Assembly (NCBI RefSeq): GCF_002933855.1
Contig: NZ_BFAQ01000029.1
Span: forward strand, 62,001-126,000
Length of the DNA: 64,000 nt
Direction of reading: 5' to 3'
From: Vibrio penaeicida
GTDB lineage: Bacteria > Pseudomonadota > Gammaproteobacteria > Enterobacterales > Vibrionaceae
Positions within the stretch are counted from its first letter, which is position 1; the number at the start of each line of letters is the position of its first letter. Shown here one piece after another: positions 7,868-16,245 of this stretch. The translations under genes and the position numbers were made by a program. A model generated the notes under the pieces. The model was not told the DNA's origin and ran no database searches. It worked only from the letters and a program-made list of their open reading frames with translations.

Positions 7868-9396
7868 ATACGATAATGAACGGCAACAATGACGTGATCA
7901 TGGACGCAAGGCAGGTTTCAAAGTCTTTCGGTAACACTCATGCCCTTAAAGCCGTTAATTTTTCCATTTACCGAGGTCAGGTCACTACGCTCTTTGGTGA
8001 AAACGGTGCAGGGAAATCGACCTTGATGAATGTACTTTCGGGCATTCTTCGTCCAACCACTGGTGATATTCTACTTAACAATGAACCTGTCGTATTTCAG
8101 TCTTCTAACGAGGCGCGCGACAATGGCATTTGCATTATTCATCAGGAACTTAGCTTGGCACCTAATTTAAATGTTCGAGATAACATTTTTATGGGGCGTG
8201 AAATTCAAGCATCTTTTGGCGTGGATTATGCGGAAGAAGAGCGCCAGACACGCGCGTTGATGAGCGAGTTAGAAGAGAATATTGATCCACTCACGCTAGT
8301 GGAAGATTTGCGCTTAGGTCAGCAACAATTGATTGAAATTGCGCGTGCACTATCGGTCAATTCAAGAATCCTCATCATGGACGAACCTACTTCTGCACTC
8401 AGTGCAGCAGAGGTGGAGGTTTTGTTTAAGGTGATCAGAGACCTAACAAGCCGAGGCGTATCCATCGTTTATATATCGCACCACCTAGAAGAGGCGCTCC
8501 AAATTACAGATCACGCCTTAGTGCTAAGAGATGGAGCGATGACCGCGTATGCCCCGCGCGCCGATATCGATCTTGGCTGGATAGTGAGGCATATGGTTGG
8601 CGACAACTACAGTTTGGGAAAACCACCGCAAGATAAGATGGAAGGAGAGGTGGTACTTGATATCAAAAACCTGTCGGTCGACGACCCTTCAGGTTCTGAA
8701 TTCAAATCTATCGATCAACTCTCTCTTTCCCTTCATAAAAGCGAAATTGTTTGTATTTACGGGCTAATGGGGGCTGGGCGAACAGAGCTCATGGAGTGTA
8801 TAGCGGGACGCCTGAAAGCGTCCGATGGTTATGTCGAGATGCAAGGTAACACACTAACCGGAATGAGCATTTCCGAAAGAATCCAATCTGGGTTGGTATT
8901 GGTACCAGAAGATCGCCAGCGTGATGGTTTGGTTCAAACCATGGATGTGGGCAGCAATTTATCGCTTGCCAGCATCGGACACTTTGTTAAGCGTTATGTG
9001 CTTTCGAAAGGCAGTGAGGAGACATTGATTGCCCGCTCAATTCAAAACGTCACCATAAAAGCTGATGGACCTAAAAGCCATATCGGTGCGTTATCTGGGG
9101 GCAATCAACAAAAAGTCGTTATAGGCAAAATGCTGGCGACAAAACCTAAAGTCATTTTATTGGACGAGCCAAGCCGAGGCATCGATATAGGTGCGAAAGC
9201 GGAAGTGTTTAAGCTGCTTAGTCAACAGGCTGAACAAGGCTTATCAGTCATTTATTCCACATCAGAAGTGGAAGAGTGTTTAAGCATCGCACATCGAATT
9301 GTGGTGCTTCGCCGCGGGAAAATTTCCGCCATTTTTGACTCAAATGCTGTCAAGGAAGACATCATGGCGGCATCAGGTGAATCGCTCATCGCCTAG
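7864..9396 (+). CDS. Sugar ABC importer B, tandem ATPase (RbsA/MglA-like)
   Basis: The 510-residue protein has two ATPase domains. Domain one shows FGENGAGKST, LRLGQQQLIEIARAL, ILIMDEPTSAL and YISHHL. Domain two shows GLMGAGRTE, LSGGNQQKVVIGKM and VILLDEPSRGID. All key residues expected for this class are present. It starts within the stop of the DUF2291 gene and is followed after 35 bp by its permease, which has its own GGAG site. With the binding protein at 10581-11531 it forms a complete second importer, so the locus takes up at least two ligands or one ligand with two affinities. Confidence 0.92.
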   Translation: MNTIMNGNNDVIMDARQVSKSFGNTHALKAVNFSIYRGQVTTLFGENGAGKSTLMNVLSGILRPTTGDILLNNEPVVFQSSNEARDNGICIIHQELSLAPNLNVRDNIFMGREIQASFGVDYAEEERQTRALMSELEENIDPLTLVEDLRLGQQQLIEIARALSVNSRILIMDEPTSALSAAEVEVLFKVIRDLTSRGVSIVYISHHLEEALQITDHALVLRDGAMTAYAPRADIDLGWIVRHMVGDNYSLGKPPQDKMEGEVVLDIKNLSVDDPSGSEFKSIDQLSLSLHKSEIVCIYGLMGAGRTELMECIAGRLKASDGYVEMQGNTLTGMSISERIQSGLVLVPEDRQRDGLVQTMDVGSNLSLASIGHFVKRYVLSKGSEETLIARSIQNVTIKADGPKSHIGALSGGNQQKVVIGKMLATKPKVILLDEPSRGIDIGAKAEVFKLLSQQAEQGLSVIYSTSEVEECLSIAHRIVVLRRGKISAIFDSNAVKEDIMAASGESLIA

Positions 9397-9431
9397 CGAA
9401 TAACAAACTCAATCACTATGGAGTAAGGGAT

Positions 9432-10472
9432 ATGTCCACAGAGATTCAAACGTCCCGTTTGGAACCCAAATCGCAGCTTAGTAAAGGCAAAGAGTTAGCT
9501 CGGTTTTTATTGGAAGGGAGGGCGTTTTTCGCTTTGATTGCCATTGTTATCTCCTTTTCACTGCTGTCTCCTCACTATCTCACCATTGAAAACATGATGA
9601 TTATGTCATCGCATGTCGCAATTTTTGGTTTGTTAGCGATAGGGATGTTACTCGTTATTTTGAATGGCGGAATTGATCTTTCTGTAGGGTCTACTTTGGG
9701 GCTATGTGGTGTATTCGCTGGCTTCCTAATGCAAGGTATTACTGTGGAGTGGGGAGGCGTCATTATCTATCCTCCGGTTTGGGTTGTTGTCTTGTTGACA
9801 TGTGGCTTGGGAGCGCTAGTTGGTGTGGTTAATGGGGTACTTATCGCCTATCTCAAAGTCCCCGCATTCGTAGCGACATTGGGAACGCTTTATGTTGCCC
9901 GAGGCATCGCATTGCTAATGACCAACGGGCTGACGTACAACAAGTTAGCGGGCGATCCATTACTCGGCAATACGGGCTTTGATTGGCTTGGATTCAATCG
10001 TATTGCAGGCGTTCCCATTGGTGTCATTGTACTTGGCACGGTCGCTGCTGTTGTCGCCACCGTATTGATAAAAACCAGTTTTGGTCGCTGGCTGTATGCG
10101 TCTGGTGGGAATGAACGGGCCGCAGAGCTGTCGGGTGTGCCAGTGAAGCGAGTCAAAGTCTGGGTTTACGTGATTTCTGGCGTGTGTGCTGCCATTGCTG
10201 GCTTAGTGCTTTCCTCCCAATTAACGTCAGCTGGACCAACTGCTGGCACTACCTATGAGCTGACAGCCATCGCTGCCGTGGTTATTGGTGGCGCGGCACT
10301 GACTGGAGGGCGAGGCAACGTAAACGGCACGCTCTTAGGCGCATTTGTTATCGGATTTTTGTCGGACGGTCTCGTCATGATTGGCGTTTCCGCTTATTGG
10401 CAAACGGTATTTACAGGCACTGTTATTGTGTTTGCTGTGCTACTCAACAGCATTCAATACGGTCGTCGATAG
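9432..10472 (+). CDS. Sugar ABC importer B, permease (RbsC-like)
   Basis: This 346-residue polytopic permease has GGIDLSVGSTLG near residue 78, YLKVPAFVATLGTLYVARG, and the ATPase-contact loop VVIGGAALTGGRGNVNG. These are the standard marks of CUT2 permeases. It lies between the ATPase and the binding-protein gene of the same system; a long imperfect hairpin separates it from the binding protein. The substrate is not readable but should match the EltD-like dehydrogenase encoded downstream in the same unit. Confidence 0.92.
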   Translation: MSTEIQTSRLEPKSQLSKGKELARFLLEGRAFFALIAIVISFSLLSPHYLTIENMMIMSSHVAIFGLLAIGMLLVILNGGIDLSVGSTLGLCGVFAGFLMQGITVEWGGVIIYPPVWVVVLLTCGLGALVGVVNGVLIAYLKVPAFVATLGTLYVARGIALLMTNGLTYNKLAGDPLLGNTGFDWLGFNRIAGVPIGVIVLGTVAAVVATVLIKTSFGRWLYASGGNERAAELSGVPVKRVKVWVYVISGVCAAIAGLVLSSQLTSAGPTAGTTYELTAIAAVVIGGAALTGGRGNVNGTLLGAFVIGFLSDGLVMIGVSAYWQTVFTGTVIVFAVLLNSIQYGRR

Positions 10473-10497
10473 GTCGACAGACTTTAGAGTTCGAAGT

Positions 10498-10535
10498 ATG
10501 GCTTAGTTGTAAGTTGCAGCTTACTTCAAAGCCAT
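10498..10535 (+). promoter_or_regulatory. Intergenic mRNA hairpin between permease and binding protein
   Basis: ATGGCTT pairs with AAGCCAT at the base and GTAAG with CTTAC above a small internal loop. The structure lies 46 bases before the binding-protein start. Such elements often protect or process the mRNA so that the binding protein is made in excess. There is no T-run, so it is unlikely to be a terminator. Confidence 0.5.
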
Positions 10536-10580
10536 GAACAAAACGTAAGGATATAAAACTTAGGACAAGGAGCAATACCA

Positions 10581-11531
10581 ATGAACAATAAAATGAGAAC
10601 CGTTTGGCTGACTTGGTTGTCGGTCATTGCCGTTATGTTTAGTGGAGCCGCTTGGGCAAACGGGTTAATTTCCATCATCATCAATGATCCGTCCAACCCA
10701 TATTGGTACACGGAAGGTGAAGTCGCGAAAGCAACGGCATTGAAAATGGGGTATGAGGCAAACGTGGGTGCGCACAAAGGCGACACCAACACGGAAAGTA
10801 AGTTAGTTGATACCGCCATTACCAATAAGTCTGTGGCTATTATTCTGGATCCAGCAAATGCAGACGGCTCGATAGGTGCGGTTCGTAAAGCCGTCGATGC
10901 GGGGATTCCCGTTTTCCTTATCAATGCTGAAATAAACCAAGAAGGGTTAGCAAGAAGCCAGCTTGTGTCGAATAACGCGCAAGGCGCAGCTCTTGGTGCG
11001 ATGCAATGGGTAGACAGCGTGGGCGAAAGCGGAAAATACGTTGAGTTGTTTGGCGCACCTTCAGACAACAACGCCGCGACTCGCTCGAACGGTTTTAAAA
11101 CGGTATTAAGCCAGTACCCAGATCTCGAACTTGCGGCTTCAGATGTTGCGAATTGGGATCGCACCCAAGGCTACAACAAGATGCAATCTATGCTCCAGTC
11201 GAACCCAGACATCATTGGTGTGATCAGTGGCAACGATGAAATGGCATTAGGCGCAATTGCCGCGCTGAAAGAATCTGGAAAACTCAGCAAGGTCAAAGTC
11301 GGTGGGTTTGATGGTTCGCCAGACGCTGTAGATGCCGTTAAAGCGGGAGAGCTTGAGTACACGGTATTGCAACCTGTGGCCGTCTTTGCTGCGGAGTCCA
11401 TTCGTCAGGCAGATAACTTTATCCGAACGGGTAAAACAGGTGCGGATACCGAGAAGCAACTGTTCGATTGTTTGCTCATTACGGCGGACAACGCCGACAA
11501 ATATACAGGACCTTTCGTTTTGGCTGAGTAA
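10581..11531 (+). CDS. Periplasmic sugar-binding protein of ABC importer B (RbsB-like)
   Basis: The 316-residue protein begins with a typical Sec signal peptide ending near AAWA-NG. The mature part starts LISIIINDPSNPYWYTEGE, as in ribose/allose-binding relatives, and carries GIPVFLINAE, the hinge-near GVISGNDEMALGAIAALKE, and KVGGFDGSPDAVDAVKAGE. It should bind a small sugar or polyol in the periplasm for importer B. Its position after the permease, and the linked dehydrogenase gene 43 bp downstream, suggest one transcription unit from the 7105 promoter. Confidence 0.9.
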   Translation: MNNKMRTVWLTWLSVIAVMFSGAAWANGLISIIINDPSNPYWYTEGEVAKATALKMGYEANVGAHKGDTNTESKLVDTAITNKSVAIILDPANADGSIGAVRKAVDAGIPVFLINAEINQEGLARSQLVSNNAQGAALGAMQWVDSVGESGKYVELFGAPSDNNAATRSNGFKTVLSQYPDLELAASDVANWDRTQGYNKMQSMLQSNPDIIGVISGNDEMALGAIAALKESGKLSKVKVGGFDGSPDAVDAVKAGELEYTVLQPVAVFAAESIRQADNFIRTGKTGADTEKQLFDCLLITADNADKYTGPFVLAE

Positions 11532-11574
11532 TCAGCCATTTCTGAGGTTACCTTTTTAGTCAAAGGAGAAAGCG

Positions 11575-12684
11575 ATGTGTGAAGAACATGTATCATCCAA
11601 ACAGCACGCTGATACCCAAATTCCTACCACTATGTCGGCCGTTGTAGCCTATGCCCCTGGCGATTATCGATTGGAAGAAGTCTCGTCGCCGGAGATAAGC
11701 GAAGGGGAGATATTAATCAAAGTTGAGGCTTGTGGTATCTGTGCTGGAGACCTTAAAGCCTACAGCGGTGCCCCGAGTTTTTGGGGCGATGACACACAGC
11801 CTGCTTACATAAAAGCACCCATGATCCCTGGTCATGAATTTATTGGCAGAATTGTTGCGATTGGCGATGGTGTCGAAGATTTTGCGGTAGGGGATAGGGT
11901 GATATCAGAACAGATAGTACCTTGCTGGGATTGTCGGTTTTGCAAAAGTGGGCAGTACTGGATGTGCCAAAAGCACGATGTGTATGGCTTTCAAAACAAT
12001 GTAAACGGCGGAATGGCTGAATACATGAAGTTTCCGAAAGAGGCCATAAATTTTAAAGTGCCAGAAGAACTGCCTATAGAAAAAGCCGTATTGATCGAGC
12101 CTTATGCCTGTTCATTTCATGCCGTGCAACGAGCGAATATTCAGCTTGGGGATACCGTCGTGATCGCTGGAGCCGGAACACTTGGTTTGGGTATGATTGG
12201 GGCAGCTAAGAAAGCCGGCGCTGAAACGTTAGTTGTGTTGGATATGAAAGACGAGCGATTGGCGCTGGCGAAGAAATTCGGTGCTGATGTAATCATCAAC
12301 CCTTCTAAGGTTAATCCAGAGACGGAAATTAAAGCCATGACCGAAGGCTATGGTTGTGATGTTTACATCGAGGCGACAGGTCACCCTAAATCAGTAGAAC
12401 AAGGACTACTCTGTATCCGAAACTTGGGGCGATTTGTGGAATTCAGTGTATTTAAAGATCCCGTCACAGTGGACTGGAGCATCATCAGTGATAGGAAAGA
12501 ACTGGATGTACTTGGCTCGCACCTAGGACCTTACTGTTATCCGTTGGTCATTAAAGGGATCATGGACGGCAGTTTGCCAACTGAAGATGTAGTAACTCAT
12601 TTTCTTCCACTGAGTGAATTCGAGAAAGGGTTTAATTTGGTGAGTAGTGGTAAGGACGCCCTAAAGGTCGTACTGGTTCCCTAG
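11575..12684 (+). CDS. Zinc-dependent polyol dehydrogenase, EltD-like (candidate erythritol/L-threitol dehydrogenase)
   Basis: This 369-residue medium-chain dehydrogenase has a catalytic zinc set (Cys in CGICAGDLK, His in PGHEF, and IEPYA) and a structural zinc loop with Cys spaced C-x2-C-x2-C-x7-C (CWDCRFCKSGQYWMC). The NAD site is GAGTLGLG. Overall it resembles enzymes annotated as erythritol/L-threitol dehydrogenase (EltD in Mycobacterium smegmatis), which make erythrulose. That fits DhaKL and RpiB in this locus, although I could not run an alignment. AGGAG lies nine bases before the ATG. It is the last gene of operon B and is followed by a terminator shared with the convergent regulator. 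Confidence 0.85.
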   Translation: MCEEHVSSKQHADTQIPTTMSAVVAYAPGDYRLEEVSSPEISEGEILIKVEACGICAGDLKAYSGAPSFWGDDTQPAYIKAPMIPGHEFIGRIVAIGDGVEDFAVGDRVISEQIVPCWDCRFCKSGQYWMCQKHDVYGFQNNVNGGMAEYMKFPKEAINFKVPEELPIEKAVLIEPYACSFHAVQRANIQLGDTVVIAGAGTLGLGMIGAAKKAGAETLVVLDMKDERLALAKKFGADVIINPSKVNPETEIKAMTEGYGCDVYIEATGHPKSVEQGLLCIRNLGRFVEFSVFKDPVTVDWSIISDRKELDVLGSHLGPYCYPLVIKGIMDGSLPTEDVVTHFLPLSEFEKGFNLVSSGKDALKVVLVP

Positions 12685-12690
12685 GGCTGA

Positions 12691-12776
12691 AAAATCTATC
12701 CCCTTATCTGCCAAAGAAAGTTGTTGAGACTATCTGCAGAGTTGAAACAAGTGAGCAGAGTAGGTAAGGGGATTTT
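12691..12776. terminator. Bidirectional terminator between the EltD-like and SorC genes
   Basis: AAAATC plus CCCCTTA pair with TAAGGGG plus ATTTT, with a 3-base bulge on one side and TCTGC/GCAGA pairing inside. A- and T-rich ends on both strands suit the convergent genes on either side. Confidence 0.55.
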
Positions 12777-12781
12777 CTTGT

Positions 12782-13747
12782 TTATTTTTTAATGGCGTCA
12801 TCTAGGCTAAGTACAGTAAGTGCGTTCGCATAACTGGTGGCAAGGGTATCGATAGCACCGGTGCGTAGTGCTCCCAAAATACCTGCCGCTTTGGTCGATT
12901 CGCTGGCAATGGCAATAACATTTGGGATCCGCAATAGATCATCCAACTGCAACCCAATGACTCGCCCCTGCATTTTGGTTGTCGATTCTTGACCGTGAAT
13001 ATCGATAAAGTCATACCCCATCATGTCGCCAACCGTGCCATTCAATCTTGCTTCTGCAATCTCTTGTGGAGAGAACCAGCCCATTCTCACCATGTTGGAA
13101 TCTTCGCTCATATCGCCAATGCCCACTAAGGCAAAGTCGGCTCTTCGTGCCTTATCCAGCGTTTGTTTGACTGTGCTGTTTTTAAGTAACTCCTCCATTA
13201 GTGTCATATTTTGAACAAATGCAGGGGCATAGAGAGATTGGCTTTTGCCGCCAAACTTACTCGCTAAGCGACGACATATATGATCTGGATTAATCAACTC
13301 TCCCGCTTTAAGGGAGCCACCAATGGCACACACAAATGTGCAAGACTGCTGCTTTTCAGCGAACACATTGTCTGCGACCGCAGCGACGTTACGCCCCATT
13401 CCGACAGCGACGACGCTTTCTTCTTCCAGTTGGCTGGTAAAGTAGTCAGAAACCAATGCGGCCACTTCTTTTCTTTGTATATCTGGGTTGGCGTAGTCTG
13501 GTGCAATTAGGGCGCGCTTTATGCCAAATTTTTCAATTAAGTTCTGCTCAATATCATTAAGTTGAGCGGGGTGATGCTTCACGCGAACGTCCACAATGCC
13601 TTCTGCATGTGCCCTTTTTAGCAATCGCCCCACTTTCATTCTAGAGATATCAAATTTGCTGGCGATGGCTTCCTGAGTTTCACTTTCGATGTAGTAAAGC
13701 GTCGCTATTTCTGTCATCAACTGAAATTCAGAGGTGTCGTTCGGCAT
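12782..13747 (-). CDS. SorC-family sugar-responsive transcription regulator (EryD-like)
   Basis: The 321-residue protein has an N-terminal helix-turn-helix (YYIESETQEAIASKFDISRMKVGRLLKRA, about residues 18-46) and a C-terminal sugar-phosphate-sensing domain (VAVGMGRNVAAVAD, CAIGGSL, FALVGIGDMSEDSNMVRMGW, IAIASESTKAAGILGALRTG). This is the SorC/DeoR_C layout of EryD, SorC and LsrR. Such regulators bind spaced inverted half-sites as tetramers and respond to a phosphorylated intermediate. The three GTTCAWATG-N14-CAAATGAAC-type sites upstream of 1906, 2339 and 7184 are the obvious candidate targets, by inference. Its own upstream region carries an ACTAT-GCAT-ATAGT inverted repeat (13762-13775). 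Confidence 0.88.
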   Translation of the reverse strand: MPNDTSEFQLMTEIATLYYIESETQEAIASKFDISRMKVGRLLKRAHAEGIVDVRVKHHPAQLNDIEQNLIEKFGIKRALIAPDYANPDIQRKEVAALVSDYFTSQLEEESVVAVGMGRNVAAVADNVFAEKQQSCTFVCAIGGSLKAGELINPDHICRRLASKFGGKSQSLYAPAFVQNMTLMEELLKNSTVKQTLDKARRADFALVGIGDMSEDSNMVRMGWFSPQEIAEARLNGTVGDMMGYDFIDIHGQESTTKMQGRVIGLQLDDLLRIPNVIAIASESTKAAGILGALRTGAIDTLATSYANALTVLSLDDAIKK

Positions 13748-13761
13748 GGTTTATTCCTTGA

Positions 13762-13775
13762 ACTATGCATATAGT
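13762..13775 (-). promoter_or_regulatory. Inverted repeat upstream of the SorC regulator
   Basis: ACTAT and ATAGT flank a self-complementary GCAT, giving a 14-bp near-perfect palindrome 15-28 bp upstream of the regulator start. It could be an autoregulatory site, but it does not resemble the operators of the catabolic units. Confidence 0.3.
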
Positions 13776-13829
13776 CAGAGTCTAACAAAATCGTATTTCC
13801 AAGTAACGTCGCATCTCTGGGTTTACGCA

Positions 13830-14735
13830 TTAGCTATCCCCATTTAATGAATAACCTTGATAGTATTTTTCCAGAGCGTCTCTGGTCAGCTCTAATGAGA
13901 TCTTGGCGTCTTTTCCTCGGCGGAACATTAAGGCGAGATAAAGCAAATCAATTAGGTACAACTGGCAAGCACGCCCTTCTAGAAAGTCGCCATACAGAGG
14001 GACTTGCCTTGGGTTGTGATTGTGCCATGTCAGCAGTGTATGATCTGCGCTTTGCCCCACTTTGGAGTCTTTCGAGCTGGTGATGGCAATGGTGCTTGCC
14101 CCATTGATTTTTGCTTGGGTCAATGCCTTCGCAACGGTTTCAGTTTCGCCTGTGTGGGAAATGCCTATCATCACGGCATCTGGTGGCAGTGTTGATGCCA
14201 CAATGGTTTGGGTGTATCCATCGCAATAGCTGGTGGCATCAATCCCTATTTTTAACAGTAAGTGCACGGCTTCATCGCAAATCTCAGCCGCGCCACCGAC
14301 ACCGACGAGTACCACTTTACTGGCATTGTGAATGGCATGAACAGTATGTTCCAATTTCGTGTAGTCGAGGTTTTTTTGAGTCATCCCCAAACCATTAATC
14401 AATGCGTTCATCAGCTTTTGGCTCAACACCACTAACGAGTCTTTTTCAGATAGCTCGCTAGGAATGTTGGGAATGGTATTTTCTTCCGCAATACTGCTTG
14501 CTGCCGCCATGGAAAGCTTTAGATCAGAATACCCTGCGTAGCCTATAGAACGAGTGAACCGGCTGATCGTTGCTTCACTAATTTCTAGTTTGTCTGCGAA
14601 CTCGGTGATCGAGTAATTCAGCCGCTTGCCTAAGTGGCTCAAAATAAAATCTGCGACCAATTTTTCTGATTTACGCAGCTTTTCGTAATTTGAGTGGATT
14701 CTTTCTACCAGCTCTGTGCCTGCCTGTTTGTCCAT
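13830..14735 (-). CDS. RpiR-family transcription regulator (HTH plus SIS sugar-phosphate domain)
   Basis: The 301-residue protein has an N-terminal RpiR helix-turn-helix (LRKSEKLVADFILSH, then ITEFADKLEISEATISRFTRSIGYAGYSDLK) and a C-terminal SIS fold (VVLVGVGGAAEICDEAVHLLLKIG, and GISHTGETETVAKAL, the phosphate-binding loop). RpiR regulators sense sugar phosphates. It is divergent from the E1/E2-aldolase operon across a 449-bp AT-rich spacer with palindromes fitting RpiR sites, so it is the likely regulator of the whole 15185-30179 locus. It is co-oriented with the SorC gene, separated by 82 bp, but probably serves the other pathway. Confidence 0.87.
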   Translation of the reverse strand: MDKQAGTELVERIHSNYEKLRKSEKLVADFILSHLGKRLNYSITEFADKLEISEATISRFTRSIGYAGYSDLKLSMAAASSIAEENTIPNIPSELSEKDSLVVLSQKLMNALINGLGMTQKNLDYTKLEHTVHAIHNASKVVLVGVGGAAEICDEAVHLLLKIGIDATSYCDGYTQTIVASTLPPDAVMIGISHTGETETVAKALTQAKINGASTIAITSSKDSKVGQSADHTLLTWHNHNPRQVPLYGDFLEGRACQLYLIDLLYLALMFRRGKDAKISLELTRDALEKYYQGYSLNGDS

Positions 14736-14920
14736 CTATTGTCATCTCATTCCGTCATTGGGCGAAGGGCTCTCGATCTTTCGAATAATCGTTAACTTTG
14801 AAAGATCAATCACTCCTATAAACACAAAAAATAAAAAATGTAAGTAATTTTTAACATCAATAATCCTATGTAACTACTAGTAAGTCAATTTTCAACACCA
14901 CAGCATTTTAAAATTAAATA

Positions 14921-14934
14921 GTAAAATAATTTTC
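14921..14934. promoter_or_regulatory. Candidate RpiR operator 1
   Basis: GTAAAATAATTTTC is an inverted-repeat-like 14-mer that shares its core with a second site 178 bp downstream. RpiR-family sites are often AT-rich palindromes of this kind. The rest of the 14736-15184 spacer is very AT-rich and holds a partial CRP-like TGTGATC at 14941 but no gene. Confidence 0.35.
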
Positions 14935-15097
14935 ATAAAATGTGATCATTCTCTGGTTGAGAGTGTTAATTTCATTTTAATCATGTAGTTATGGTTGTTT
15001 TCCTTGGTTCACATTGAGTTTTTATATTCTTAGTGTGTGTGTTAATTGCTTATATTTTATACATTTTAATTGATTTTAAAGTTTGCTATTTTCCATG

Positions 15098-15113
15098 TGT
15101 AAAATTATTTACA
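15098..15113. promoter_or_regulatory. Candidate RpiR operator 2
   Basis: TGTAAA-ATTA-TTTACA is a 6-bp perfect inverted repeat with a 4-bp centre, 72-87 bp upstream of the E1 alpha start, where a repressor could block the promoter. Confidence 0.45.
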
Positions 15114-15184
15114 TTTAAAATTGTACGATCTATAGTCAATTTCATATCGAGAAAACGACACGGAAAATAAGATTAGGTAACGAA

Positions 15185-16177
15185 ATGGACGCGAAGAAAA
15201 TACAGGTAGATACGCAGGTCTCCAGTGAGACGTTGAAAAAAATTTTCACAAGCTGCTACAAAACGCGGTTGTTTGAAACTGAAGGGGTCAAACTGTATCG
15301 CCAAGGTCATGTTAGAGGGTATTTCCATCCATACCTTGGGCAAGAAGGCATCGCCGCTGGTGCGTGTGCAGCAGCTATCCCAAATAAAGATTACATCTCT
15401 TCCACCCATAGAGGGCATGGGCACTGTATCTCATGGGGAGCCGATGTGAAGCGTATGCTCTCGGAGCTTTTGCAAAAGAAAGAAGGGTATTGCAAAGGGT
15501 TCGGTGGCTCGATGCACATTGCGGATATTCAATCCAACAACCTAGGTGCTAACGGGATCGTAGGGGCAGGTACTCCAATCGGAGTCGGCAGTGCGCTGGC
15601 CAATCAGGTGAAGGGAAGCGATGCGGTCACCATTATTTTTACGTCCGACGGTGGCGTGAATAACGGTACGTTTTTAGAAGCACTAAACCTTGCAGCCATT
15701 TGGAACCTCAATGTCGTGCTTATTATCGAGAACAATCAATACGCAGTATCAACGCCAATTGAAGATTCCACACGACAAACAGAGCTGTACCGCCGAGGTG
15801 AAAGTATTGGTGTTCCAAGTTATGCGGTGGACGGTAATGATCCGCTAGCTGTCTACACATTGGTCTCGGAGGCGTGCGAAATATGTCGCGCCGGAAAAGG
15901 ACCGGTGTTGATTGAAGCCAAAACTTATCGCCACTCTGGTCACCATGTGAATGACCCTGGCACCTACATGCCCGAAAGCAAACTTCAATATTACAAAGAC
16001 AAAGACCCGGTGATTTCTGCTCGCAACAACTTAAAAGATTTTGGGGGATACTCAGAAGAACAAGTTACCTCCTTGGAAGCTGAGATTGAATCGGAATTGG
16101 AAGAGGCTTTGTCATTTGCTTTAGCGGGAACGCAAGTCTCGGTGGAAGAGTTTGAGCAGACCATCGTGGGTTATTAA
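15185..16177 (+). CDS. Thiamine-diphosphate dehydrogenase E1 alpha subunit (acetoin/2-oxoacid dehydrogenase type)
   Basis: This 330-residue protein matches the E1 alpha subunits of acetoin or branched-chain/pyruvate dehydrogenase complexes: STHRGHGHCISWG, GFGGSMHI, GANGIVGAGTPIGVGSALA, and the thiamine diphosphate/Mg site SDGGVNNGTF...ENNQYA (residues 154-186). The first Gly of the usual GDG is Ser here. E1 decarboxylates a 2-oxoacid or cleaves an alpha-hydroxyketone and passes the acyl group to lipoyl-E2. Placement next to aldolase and kinase genes suggests a dedicated substrate rather than pyruvate. It leads an operon with E1 beta and E2. No E3 gene is present, so E3 would be borrowed. Confidence 0.85.
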   Translation: MDAKKIQVDTQVSSETLKKIFTSCYKTRLFETEGVKLYRQGHVRGYFHPYLGQEGIAAGACAAAIPNKDYISSTHRGHGHCISWGADVKRMLSELLQKKEGYCKGFGGSMHIADIQSNNLGANGIVGAGTPIGVGSALANQVKGSDAVTIIFTSDGGVNNGTFLEALNLAAIWNLNVVLIIENNQYAVSTPIEDSTRQTELYRRGESIGVPSYAVDGNDPLAVYTLVSEACEICRAGKGPVLIEAKTYRHSGHHVNDPGTYMPESKLQYYKDKDPVISARNNLKDFGGYSEEQVTSLEAEIESELEEALSFALAGTQVSVEEFEQTIVGY

Positions 16178-16245
16178 TTGCGTCCACGTGGGTGAATAAG
16201 TGAACCACGCAAACCGATTTATAGGAATAAAACATCAAAGGAGAG

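Noticed and set aside
14941..14956. CRP site TGTGATCATTCTCTGG before the E1 operon
   Set aside because: Only the left half matches; the right half does not fit TCACA, and there is no second example to support it.
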